Below the pieces are notes generated by a model. That model was not told the origin of the DNA, ran no database searches, and saw only the letters and a program-made list of their open reading frames with translations. Positions 26,517 through 34,648 of a stretch of 64,000 nt of DNA are shown here, in pieces; positions within the stretch are counted from its first letter, which is position 1; every line of letters starts with the position of its first letter. Where the stretch lies: the NCBI GenBank assembly GCA_045565995.1, contig JBJLEF010000004.1, forward strand, positions 124,001-188,000. The letters run 5' to 3'. A program made the translations under genes and the position numbers. This stretch comes from UBA721 sp002705165 (GTDB lineage Bacteria; Planctomycetota; Planctomycetia; Pirellulales; Pirellulaceae).

Positions 26517-28481
26517 ATGTCTGACGATAAACCCTCCTCCGCGGATCTAACATCCATTCAAGAGCCGCCAACGCGATTCGCAAAAATTCTCACTAAGATA
26601 GGCCCCGGTCTGATCATCGCGGGATCTATCGTGGGGTCTGGCGAACTTATCGCCACGACCAGTACGGGTGCTAAGGCGGGGTTCACCCTCTTGTGGCTGA
26701 TTATTGTCGGCTGCTTGATTAAGGTCTTCGTGCAGATTGAACTTGGACGCTTTACGCTAACCAATGGCATAACTTCGATCCGGGGTCTGAATATGTTACC
26801 GGGACCCAAAATCGAAGGAAAAGGCAATTGGTTTATCTGGTACTGGTTCGTGATGTTTATCGCCATTATGTTTCAGTTAGGCGGTATTGTCGGTGGGGTA
26901 GGTCAGGCGATGTCTATCAGTATGCCGCTTACGACGGAGGGGCGTGATTTTAATGATTATCGAAATTCCGTAACCTACCAAGCCGTTTTGCGAGCGCAAT
27001 ATGACTTAGTATCGAGAGGTCAAACACCGGATGCAAAGAAGCTTGCACAGATAGCGGATGAGGTACTTCGCAGCGAGCTCACTGCGTTTACGGCTCTAGG
27101 AAAGCTGGAGCCGAAAGACGATTCTATAGTGATAGACACGAAGCCGAGCATTGCTTTTTTCGATCGTCTGAGTGAGACCACGGATCCGGAGGAAGTCTAT
27201 TTTCGCGAAGCCATTCTCTCTTCCACTTTAATAACGAATTATGGGGAAGCACTAAGAGACGTGACTGACGCCCTAGAAGCTTATAGCATAAGCGGCAATC
27301 TAGCTGGAAAAACGAAAACTGCCGCTATGGAACAGGCACTGGAAACGCTCAACGAAAGCAAGCGTCTCAGTAAAGATCAGACGGTGTTGCTTTCCAGTCA
27401 GGTGAGGGCTTCTAAGGCAGGGGGAAATGATATTGATATCAAAGAAGTAATGGCCTTGGTTGACGAATATACGGCACTGCAGAATGTGCCCGAACTTAAG
27501 GAGATCTGGGATGATAAGTATTATGCTATCGGATTAACTTTGGTTACGATCGTTCTGCTAGTTGTTGGTCGTTACGGGTTCATTCAAATCTTTTCCACGG
27601 TGTTGGTTGGATTATTTACTCTGGTCACCATCGCGAACGTGTTTGGGTTGCAGATGATGGATTCGGCTGCGACTTGGAGAATAACATGGGCTAATCTTCA
27701 GGAAGGCTTGAGTTTTGGTGTCGGCGGCAGCGACTGGAGGGAAGGTCTCGGAGTTGCTTTAGCGACGTTCGGAATTATAGGGGTTGGGGCTGCCGAATTG
27801 ATTGCCTATCCATATTGGTGCATGGAACAGGGGTATGCAAAATTTACTGGTGTTCGCGATGACAGTGACGAATGGGCGGCCCGGGCCCGGGGATGGATGA
27901 AGGTAATGCAAGTCGACGCATGGGCGTCGGCGGTTATCTATACGTTCGCGACCATTGCCTTCTATTTGCTGGGAGCCGCCATTCTGGGTCCCGATCGAGC
28001 TAATCTTCAGCCGGCCGGAACCGACATGGTTCGGTCTTTAGGCGTGATGTATAAGCCGGTTTTTGGGGATGTTGCCGAATCGATGTTCCTGTTCGGTGCG
28101 ATTGCGGTTTTGTATTCAACGTTTTTCGTTGCCACCGCTGGAAATGCTCGTATGTTTTCTGATGTTTTAGGGACGTTGGGTTTGATCAGATCTGGTGAAA
28201 AGAGCTATCGAAAATCGGTAAAGATTGCGAGTGGCGTGCTTCCCGCGATTTGTGGAATCACGTATTGCTTTGGTGTGGAGCCTGTGTTTGCGGTTTTACT
28301 CAGCGGTTTAATGCAATCGATCATGCTTCCAATGTTAGGCTTCGCGGCAATTTATTTTCGCTATAAATATTCAGATAAACGAATTGCCCCCTCCGCCCTG
28401 TGGGATTTCTTTGTCGTATTATCAGCGATTGGGCTGCTAATAGCTGGTGGCGTTGCGGTATACACCACATTAGGGTCCTAG
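26517..28481 (+). CDS. Nramp-related transporter lacking the canonical metal-site motifs
   Basis: A 654-residue protein from the ATG at 26517 (a GTG precedes it). TM1 reads GPGLIIAGSIVGSGELIATTSTGAKAG, shown here in parts: GPGLIIAGS and GSGELIATT. This aligns with the Nramp TM1 but lacks the DPGN metal-binding motif. The TM6 region reads AELIAYPYWCMEQGYAKF and lacks the canonical MPH. A soluble insert of about 200 residues (roughly 140-330) separates early and late helices. About 11-12 helices are visible in total. It is therefore a divergent Nramp-superfamily carrier; transport of Mn2+ or Fe2+ should not be assumed. Confidence 0.83.
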   Translation: MSDDKPSSADLTSIQEPPTRFAKILTKIGPGLIIAGSIVGSGELIATTSTGAKAGFTLLWLIIVGCLIKVFVQIELGRFTLTNGITSIRGLNMLPGPKIEGKGNWFIWYWFVMFIAIMFQLGGIVGGVGQAMSISMPLTTEGRDFNDYRNSVTYQAVLRAQYDLVSRGQTPDAKKLAQIADEVLRSELTAFTALGKLEPKDDSIVIDTKPSIAFFDRLSETTDPEEVYFREAILSSTLITNYGEALRDVTDALEAYSISGNLAGKTKTAAMEQALETLNESKRLSKDQTVLLSSQVRASKAGGNDIDIKEVMALVDEYTALQNVPELKEIWDDKYYAIGLTLVTIVLLVVGRYGFIQIFSTVLVGLFTLVTIANVFGLQMMDSAATWRITWANLQEGLSFGVGGSDWREGLGVALATFGIIGVGAAELIAYPYWCMEQGYAKFTGVRDDSDEWAARARGWMKVMQVDAWASAVIYTFATIAFYLLGAAILGPDRANLQPAGTDMVRSLGVMYKPVFGDVAESMFLFGAIAVLYSTFFVATAGNARMFSDVLGTLGLIRSGEKSYRKSVKIASGVLPAICGITYCFGVEPVFAVLLSGLMQSIMLPMLGFAAIYFRYKYSDKRIAPSALWDFFVVLSAIGLLIAGGVAVYTTLGS

Positions 28482-28561
28482 GTTCCAATGGTGCCTTGTT
28501 GCTCATGAGCCTCAGCTGACTTGTTAACTCGTTAAAAACCTACAAAGGTATGTAAATATCA

Positions 28562-29791
28562 ATGTCTATCGTTCAATCTTCTTTTGTTAGCCACCTTGAG
28601 GGCGCTATAGATGGCAGTCACCTTGAACCGAACGTCGTGCAGACATTGCATGAAGGGCGTCCCATCTGGGTCCGTTACGATCTGCAAGCTATAGGGCAGG
28701 CCATGGATCGATCCGATCTGATTGGACGCCCGGCCGATCTCTGGCGGTATAAAGAGTTATTGCCCGTTTACGATGAATCCAAAATTGTTAGTTTTGGCGA
28801 GGGAATGTCTCCCCTGTTAAAAAGTCCGCGGCTAGGGGCGGCACTCGGCTTAGATGACCTCTGGGTTAAGGATGAGTCGCAACTGCCTACAGGCAGTTTT
28901 AAAAGTCGTGGTATGGCGATGGCAGTCACTATGGCGAATCATTTTGGGATTGAAAGTGTTGCTTTGCCGACGGCCGGGAATGCGGGCGGAGCTGCGGCGG
29001 CATACGCTGCGCGGGCGGGCATGAGCTGTTATGTTTTTATGCCCGAAGACACACCCATTATTAATCAATATGAGGCCATGGCTTATGGCGCTAAGGCCTA
29101 CCGGGTAAATGGTCTTATTAATGATTGCGGAAGGATTGTTAACGAAGGTAAACAAATAAAAGGTTGGTTTGATCTCTCGACTCTGAAAGAGCCGTATCGG
29201 ATTGAAGGAAAAAAAACGATGGGGCTAGAGCTCGCTGAACAGTTGAATTGGGAATTGCCGGACGCCATTTTTTATCCGACCGGCGGTGGAACCGGGCTTA
29301 TCGGCATGTGGAAGGCATTTCAGGAACTCGCAGCACTAGGCTGGCTGGAGAACGAAAGGATGCCGAGGATGTTCAGTGTTCAGAGTCTGGGGTGTGCTCC
29401 GATTGTTGAGGCCTTCAATAATGGCGAAAAACATGCGACGCCATGGGTGAACGCTCACTCCGTCGCTAGCGGGATCAGAGTTCCTGCCGCTGTGGGCGAT
29501 TTTATGATACTTGACGCCGTTCGACAGAGCGGCGGAGCAGCAATAGGAGTTGAAGAGGACCGTATTGGCGAGTGGCTTCGATTGGGCATGTCTAGAGAGG
29601 GTATCAGCATTTGCCCGGAGACAGGAGCATGTATTGGCGCGGTGGAGAAATGTCTTGAGGAAGGGATTATTGGGGCCTCAGATCGCGTCGTTGTTTTCAA
29701 CACTGGCGCCGCACAAAAATATTCAGAGGCGTTGGAGTGTGAAATTCCATCTGTGGACAAAGACAGCCCCATAGACTGGAATACGATCTAG
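28562..29791 (+). CDS. thrC: Threonine synthase
   Basis: A 409-residue PLP enzyme of fold type II. The PLP lysine is K114 in TGSFKSRG. PTAGNAGGAAAAYAARAG and YPTGGGTGLIGMWKAF form the phosphate and substrate loops, and VVFNTGAA lies near the C-terminus. It converts O-phosphohomoserine to threonine. A related possibility is threonine dehydratase or diaminopropionate ammonia-lyase, but the length and motifs fit threonine synthase of the shorter class. A WYL-domain regulator gene follows after 26 bases on the same strand. Confidence 0.9.
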   Translation: MSIVQSSFVSHLEGAIDGSHLEPNVVQTLHEGRPIWVRYDLQAIGQAMDRSDLIGRPADLWRYKELLPVYDESKIVSFGEGMSPLLKSPRLGAALGLDDLWVKDESQLPTGSFKSRGMAMAVTMANHFGIESVALPTAGNAGGAAAAYAARAGMSCYVFMPEDTPIINQYEAMAYGAKAYRVNGLINDCGRIVNEGKQIKGWFDLSTLKEPYRIEGKKTMGLELAEQLNWELPDAIFYPTGGGTGLIGMWKAFQELAALGWLENERMPRMFSVQSLGCAPIVEAFNNGEKHATPWVNAHSVASGIRVPAAVGDFMILDAVRQSGGAAIGVEEDRIGEWLRLGMSREGISICPETGACIGAVEKCLEEGIIGASDRVVVFNTGAAQKYSEALECEIPSVDKDSPIDWNTI

Positions 29792-29817
29792 GGAAGCGTT
29801 GACAGGGTAGCTCCAAA

Positions 29818-30822
29818 ATGGCACGTAATGAGCAATTAATTCGTCAGCACAAGCTTCTGCAAATTCTGGAGCGTACGCGGTTTGGATACTCCCTTTTGGA
29901 GTTGCGAGACGCATTAAGGGATGAGTTAGGGCTGACTTCACTACATACACGAACCCTGCGACGGGACATCGACGCGTTGCAGGCGGCCGGTCTCGATGTG
30001 ATCTCGTTGGAATTAGAACGCGGTAAGGTCTGGAAGTTGGGTGACAACGCCCAGACCGCCTATCAAATTAATGCGACGGCGACAGAATTATTAGCGTTAA
30101 GCGTAGGTAGAGACCTGTTAAATCCGCTTAACGGAACTTTTATCGGCCAAGGGATTACGTCTTTTTGGAATAGGGTTCAGGAAGCCGTTCCGGAAAATAT
30201 CTGGCAGCATTATGAGCGGGTTCGGCAAATTTTATTCGTGAGCGGGACCCCTGTTAAGAACTATGAAAATCACCGCGGCATTCTGAAAACCCTTGAAAGA
30301 GCGATCCTTCAGCATCGTTGGTGCGATGTTGAATACTCATCCTTAACGCAGGAAAACTCGCAAAGAAACATTTCTCCGCGGGCGATCGTTTTTTTCAACG
30401 CCAGTCTCTATGTAATCGCGGAAGAAAGAAGCGAGCCCGATTTGCTTCGTCACTGGAAGCTGGATCGAATCCAAAGTGCCGAGATTTTAGACTCGTACTT
30501 TAAGGCGGAAGAAGAAGATTATCATGACTATCTGGAATCCGGTATTGGTATTTACGCCAATAAGAACTCTACAGTGTACGAGATAACTCTGACATCAACC
30601 GGTAGGAAATGGGTTGAAGAGGAGCCATGGCATCCGAAACAAGAGATTACCTCCCTTGAAGATGGTGCCACGATGCTGCGTGTACCGGGAAATCACGACA
30701 TGGAAATTATTCCGCGTGTGCTGGCGTTCGGTGAACATGCAAAGGTTGTTTCTCCTGAACGCTGCAGAGACGTTTTGGTGGAGATTTTAAGACGACTATT
30801 AGAAACCTACGGTAAAAGTTAA
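29818..30822 (+). CDS. WYL-domain transcriptional regulator
   Basis: A 334-residue protein. The N-terminal winged helix-turn-helix (about 5-65; RQHKLLQILERTRFG with TRTLRRDIDALQAAGLDV) is of the DeoR/HTH_11 type. The WYL domain lies at about 150-225 (CDVEYSSLTQENSQRNISPRAIVFFNASLYVIA) and a WCX-like C-terminal extension follows. WYL regulators bind ligands or nucleic acids through this domain and control diverse systems. Here the neighbour is thrC, not a defence island. The small gap suggests cotranscription with thrC or a shared function. Confidence 0.9.
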   Translation: MARNEQLIRQHKLLQILERTRFGYSLLELRDALRDELGLTSLHTRTLRRDIDALQAAGLDVISLELERGKVWKLGDNAQTAYQINATATELLALSVGRDLLNPLNGTFIGQGITSFWNRVQEAVPENIWQHYERVRQILFVSGTPVKNYENHRGILKTLERAILQHRWCDVEYSSLTQENSQRNISPRAIVFFNASLYVIAEERSEPDLLRHWKLDRIQSAEILDSYFKAEEEDYHDYLESGIGIYANKNSTVYEITLTSTGRKWVEEEPWHPKQEITSLEDGATMLRVPGNHDMEIIPRVLAFGEHAKVVSPERCRDVLVEILRRLLETYGKS

Positions 30823-30855
30823 ATGGCCTTAAGGGACGTAGGGTTAAGTCGTGTG

Positions 30856-31485
30856 TTAATTGTCGAAAATCGCTCCAACATCTACTGCTTTTTCGATTTG
30901 TTCCTGATCGGCAAACTCTAGCAGATCACGGTCTGTTGGGAAGCCAACGACCGAAGCAAACAGGACAGTCGGTAGCTGTTTTCTGTGCTGATTGAAACGA
31001 GTCACCTGATCATTAAATTGCTCACGGGCCCTAGCGATCTTTTCTTCAACATTTGACAATTCGTCCTGAAGTTTGATCATCTGAGTGTCGGATTTCAATT
31101 CGGGATAAGATTCAGCCAGAGCCATTAGTTTCCCCACAGATCCTGTCATTGCCTGTTCGGCTTGTGCAAAGGCTGCCACAGCGCCGGAGTCACCTGGATT
31201 TGCAGCGGCGTTTTTGAGCGAAGATTCGGCGCCGTTTCGTGCGGCGATCACGCCCTCAAGTGTTTCTCGTTCGTGAGACATAAATTGTTTGGCAATGGCC
31301 ACGAGATTTGGTATTAAGTCGTAACGCTTTTTGCAGGCAACGTTAATGTCCGCGAACCCGTTGTTTGCCTCCTCGTCCCATTTCACCAAGGTGTTATAGG
31401 AACCCCAGACGATCCCAAGGATGACCAGTATGGCGACAACGAGTATACCTATGCAAACTAATCCGACTATCAATCCGGTGCTCAT
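30856..31485 (-). CDS. LemA family membrane protein
   Basis: The 209-residue product starts at the ATG at 31485, supported by a GAGGAAG Shine-Dalgarno at the right distance. An N-terminal transmembrane helix (LIVGLVCIGILVVAILVILGIVWG) is followed by the LemA signature of YNTLVKWDEEANNGFADINV and RYDLIPNLVAIAKQFM. A long coiled helical bundle completes it. The function of LemA is unknown; these proteins expose a helical bundle outside the membrane. It is convergent with the WYL regulator and divergent from queC. Confidence 0.92.
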   Translation of the reverse strand: MSTGLIVGLVCIGILVVAILVILGIVWGSYNTLVKWDEEANNGFADINVACKKRYDLIPNLVAIAKQFMSHERETLEGVIAARNGAESSLKNAAANPGDSGAVAAFAQAEQAMTGSVGKLMALAESYPELKSDTQMIKLQDELSNVEEKIARAREQFNDQVTRFNQHRKQLPTVLFASVVGFPTDRDLLEFADQEQIEKAVDVGAIFDN

Positions 31486-31746
31486 GAAATTCTTCCTCAG
31501 CTCGTACGATACAAAATACACTTGTGTTATACGCTAAAATTACTCTTGGACGCAACTCTACGCCGAAAACTCGGACTAATTACTATGACAAGCGATAAAC
31601 CCGTTTAATTTCATTATTTGCAGCGAGGTTGTACACTGACAAGTCGCTAACCATGTTGCTAGGATGGAATTGGGTCGCGATCTAGTGATCATTTCACAGT
31701 CGTATTCGTTCTAAACAGAGAGTAATTGGGAAGGTGCGGAAAAAAA

Positions 31747-32451
31747 ATGAAAAGTCCCAAGCGTAAAGCCGTTGTCCTTTTGAGCGGAGGCCTTGACTCC
31801 ACGACTGTTCTCGCTATTGCTAAATCTGAGGGTTATGAGGTTACGGCCTTGAGCTTTCGCTATGGTCAGAAGCATGTACATGAAACGGCACAAGCTGAAG
31901 CAATTGCCGAAGCCTTTGGGGTTAGCGATCATGTCGTCGTTGAAATTGACTTGCGAGTGTTCGGACAGTCGGCTCTTACCGCTGATATTCAAGTGCCAAA
32001 GAGGAAACATGTACAAGATTTGACGAATGATATCCCGGTCACTTACGTACCCGCCCGCAATACAATCTTTCTATCGTATGCCTTGGCGATGGCAGAAGTC
32101 CGTAATGCCGAAGTAGTTATGTTAGGCGTAAACTCGCTCGACTATAGTGGGTATCCGGATTGCCGACCTGAATTTGTGAGTGCATTCGAAAACCTCGCTA
32201 ACCTTGCAACGAAACGCGCTGTCGAAGGAAAGCAGGTAGAAATCGCTGCACCACTTATCCATTTGACGAAAAGCGAGATCATTGAGAAGGGGATTGCCCT
32301 GGGTGTCGATTATTCCATGACCACCAGCTGCTATGACCCCGATAGCGAAAACAAAGCCTGTGGATCATGTGACGCGTGTTTGTTGCGATTGAATGGATTC
32401 CAACAGAATGGCCTACAAGACCCAGCAAGCTATCAATCGAGGTCTTGTTAG
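31747..32451 (+). CDS. queC: 7-cyano-7-deazaguanine synthase
   Basis: The 234-residue product starts at the ATG at 31747; a longer frame from 31726 is less likely. The PP-loop motif SGGLDSTT lies at 13-20. GVNSLDYSGYPDCRPEF is typical of the active site. The zinc site is the C-terminal CYDP, CGSC and CDAC set. It converts 7-carboxy-7-deazaguanine to preQ0 in queuosine biosynthesis. I saw no preQ1 riboswitch in the 260 bases upstream. The 3' end overlaps selD tail to tail by four bases, so two tRNA-modification-related genes converge here. Confidence 0.95.
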   Translation: MKSPKRKAVVLLSGGLDSTTVLAIAKSEGYEVTALSFRYGQKHVHETAQAEAIAEAFGVSDHVVVEIDLRVFGQSALTADIQVPKRKHVQDLTNDIPVTYVPARNTIFLSYALAMAEVRNAEVVMLGVNSLDYSGYPDCRPEFVSAFENLANLATKRAVEGKQVEIAAPLIHLTKSEIIEKGIALGVDYSMTTSCYDPDSENKACGSCDACLLRLNGFQQNGLQDPASYQSRSC

Positions 32452-33500
32452 CCTAATTCGATCGAATGATGATTTCGTGTAACTACATTCCCGATTACAA
32501 CCGGGGCAAACGCTTGACGAGATGATACCTCAGTAATAAAGTTCTGCAGAGATTGTTCAGGAAGTGAGATGAGGAGCCCCCCCGAAGTTTGAGGGTCGAA
32601 CAACAGCTCAATTTTAGGAGTTGGGCTGGAGGGTATTCCAGCGATCTTAGCAGCGTTAGCTTGTCGATTCGACTTGGAGGCACGCGTAATATACCCTGCC
32701 TGGAAACAACTCAAAGCCTCCGGTAAAACGGGTAAAAGTGACGGCTCAATTTGCAGCGTAACACCGCTGCCGTCCGCCATTTCAATAGCATGACCTGCCA
32801 GACCAAATCCAGTAATATCAGTCACACTCGACGCCCGTCCCCGTCGGGCCGATTCGGATGCGGCAAGGTTGAGGGTTGCCATCGACGTGATCGCCGCTTC
32901 AGCGGCGGCGGGAGAGGATTTCTGTGCCTTCATAGCAGTCGTGACAAACCCAGTGCCCAGAGGCTTCGTCAGTACAAGAACGTCACCAGGCTTAGCCGAC
33001 GAGTTGTCCAATAGTTGCTCACTTTCGCATAATCCAGTTACTGATAAGCCGTACTTTATCTCTTCGTCGCGAACAGTATGTCCGCCTGCCGTAACGGCGC
33101 CGGACTCACGGACCTTCGAATCTCCACCCTGCAAGATCTCAACAAGGATGTCGAGAGAAAGCTTGTCGTCTGGGAAGGCGACAATATTAAGAGCGGTTAC
33201 GGGGGAAGCTCCCATCGCGAAAATATCTGAAAGTGAATTAGCTGCTGCTATTTGCCCAAATGTGTAGGGATCGTCAACTAAAGGTGGAAAGAAGTCGAGC
33301 GATTGGACCATGAGGCGACCGTCCGGAAGCCGGTAGACGGAGGCGTCCGAAAATCCGTCCGCACCTATAAGGAGGTTCTCACAATTGGGGATATCTAATT
33401 GTTGCACGACCTGTGCAATTGCTTCCTGTGGAAGTTTCCCCGCTCAGCCAGCGCAATTAGCGTAATCTGTAAGGCGTTTTTTTCTTCCGAAGAAGCCCAC
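32448..33500 (-). CDS. selD: Selenophosphate synthetase, itself a selenoprotein (in-frame UGA)
   Basis: Without readthrough the frame begins at residue 32 (GTG at 33407). Upstream it continues through TGA at 33446-33444 to a GTG at 33500, preceded by GAGGT with nine bases between. The added N-terminus reads LTDYANCAG-U-AGKLPQ. It aligns with E. coli SelD around C17 and K20, with selenocysteine at the C17 position (residue 19 here) and the Lys three residues later. Total length is 350 residues, normal for SelD. Other blocks are SLDFFPPLVDDPYTFGQIAAANSLSD, shown here in parts as SLDFFPP and NSLSDIFAMG, and VTDITGFGLAGH and FDPQTSGGLL. It makes selenophosphate from selenide and ATP for Sec-tRNA and selenouridine. 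Confidence 0.93.
33422..33443 (-). promoter_or_regulatory. Putative bacterial SECIS hairpin in selD mRNA
   Basis: Nine bases after the UGA codon, CTTCC (33434-33430) pairs perfectly with GGAAG (33426-33422) across the loop ACA. This puts a small stem-loop about 10-22 bases downstream of the UGA, where bacterial SECIS elements sit. Only five pairs are visible and the loop lacks the E. coli GGU, so its recognition by SelB is an inference. Confidence 0.45.
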
Positions 33501-33532
33501 GTGTATATAACCTCGTGATGAAGAAGTGAAGC

Positions 33533-33550
33533 GGCGTTGCTAGCAACGCC
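33533..33550. promoter_or_regulatory. 18-bp perfect palindrome between selD and terC
   Basis: GGCGTTGCTAGCAACGCC is a perfect inverted repeat with no spacer. It lies 33 bases upstream of the selD GTG and 68 bases upstream of the terC ATG, in the divergent intergenic region. It has the form of a dimeric regulator operator. A transcribed hairpin role is possible for either gene but less fitting so close to both promoters. Confidence 0.45.
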
Positions 33551-33617
33551 TAGAAATGCGATATTACTTAAAGCTCCGGAATAAGAAAACCTCAAACCAC
33601 CCACTTGGATAGACATC

Positions 33618-34478
33618 ATGGCGGAATTCGCAGAGCATCTCGTGCCATTACTGGCTCTAACGGCAATGGAAATTGTACTCGGTATCGACAATATTGTTTT
33701 CATTTCGATCCTTACTTCTAGGTTGCCGGCTAAGCAGCAGAAATCTGGTAGGAACATTGGTCTTGCGTTGGCATTAGGGACTAGGTTGCTCCTGCTTTTT
33801 GCTTTGGCATTTGTGATGAGTCCGGATAGTGCAGTTTTTAATAAGTCAATTTTTAAGCTTTCCAGTCTAGGCATTCCTGTGGAATCGATGTCACGTGGTT
33901 TTGAAAGCTTAAGTGAAGCAAATTCGCACGGGCTTGAAGGTGGCTCGGATGAGAATCATAAAGATGCGGCTCACCTAGATGAAATTGATCAAATTACGCT
34001 ACGTGATTTAGTGTTATTAATTGGAGGAGCTTTCCTAATCGGAAAGAGTGTCCACGAAATTCATAACAAATTAGATGATGCATCAGGGCATGCCGAGGGA
34101 AATGGTAAAATCGTGACCTTCGGCGGCGTCTTGTTTCAGATTGCGCTATTGGACGTCGTTTTTTCGTTAGATTCGGTGATAACTGCTGTTGGTATCGTGA
34201 GTGAACTTTGGGTCATTGTCATAGCAATGATAATATCGATGGTGGTCATGCTCGCCGCAGCGGGACCGATATCCGTCTTTATAGAACGGCACCCCACGCT
34301 TAAAATTCTCGCGCTCAGCTTTCTCATTCTCATTGGAGTCATGTTAGTTGCCGAAGGATTCGCAGCCCACTTCAACAAGGGTTATATCTATTTCGCGATG
34401 GCATTCTCGCTTGTAGTGGAAGCGATCAACATACGCTTGAGGGCGAAGCGCAAGCCTCAAGTCGAGGCCTCAGCCTAA
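33618..34478 (+). CDS. TerC family integral membrane protein
   Basis: A 286-residue polytopic protein with the TerC signatures MEIVLGIDNIVF near the N-terminus and ALLDVVFSLDSVITAVG in the second half, both containing the conserved Asp residues in helices. A charged loop (about 90-135) rich in His, Glu and Asp (EGGSDENHKDAAHLDEIDQ) separates the two halves. TerC proteins were first linked to tellurite resistance, and relatives such as Alx and MeeY export Mn2+. Metal transport is thus plausible. It is divergent from selD, across a short region holding an 18-bp palindrome. Confidence 0.92.
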   Translation: MAEFAEHLVPLLALTAMEIVLGIDNIVFISILTSRLPAKQQKSGRNIGLALALGTRLLLLFALAFVMSPDSAVFNKSIFKLSSLGIPVESMSRGFESLSEANSHGLEGGSDENHKDAAHLDEIDQITLRDLVLLIGGAFLIGKSVHEIHNKLDDASGHAEGNGKIVTFGGVLFQIALLDVVFSLDSVITAVGIVSELWVIVIAMIISMVVMLAAAGPISVFIERHPTLKILALSFLILIGVMLVAEGFAAHFNKGYIYFAMAFSLVVEAINIRLRAKRKPQVEASA

Positions 34479-34490
34479 AGTTGCGGAGAC

Positions 34491-34643
34491 TTAATTCTGG
34501 CTTGCATTGTCCGATTCTAACGTCAATGGCGTTGTGTCGGGGGTGGACGGTGCTGGCAGGAAAGCCTTCGCGATATATCCAATCGCTATGCCTAAGATAA
34601 TGACGATGATTCGGGATCTGAGGGAAGTCGGCTTACTCTTCAT
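34491..34643 (-). CDS. Small 50-residue membrane peptide in the cytochrome operon
   Basis: An ATG at 34643, five bases after the stop of the cytochrome gene, opens a 50-residue frame ending TAA at 34491. It has a basic N-terminus (MKSKPTSLRSR), one hydrophobic helix (IIVIILGIAIGYIAKAFL) and a Pro/Ser/Thr/Asp-rich tail. This is the pattern of a small single-pass membrane protein. It lies between the cytochrome gene and the convergent terC end (34478). It is too short for routine calling. No family was recognised, and the support is spacing and composition. Confidence 0.6.
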   Translation of the reverse strand: MKSKPTSLRSRIIVIILGIAIGYIAKAFLPAPSTPDTTPLTLESDNASQN

Positions 34644-34648
34644 TTCTA

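Noticed and set aside
29818..30822. WYL regulator as sign of a defence island
   Set aside because: Its neighbours are threonine synthase and LemA, and no defence gene is nearby.
31486..31746. Possible preQ1 riboswitch upstream of queC
   Set aside because: I could not find the conserved preQ1-I hairpin and A-rich tail in these 260 bases; nothing structured stood out.
33395..33874. Long frame on the minus strand across the terC start
   Set aside because: It overlaps the convincing terC and selD genes in another frame, and its translation has no recognisable domain.
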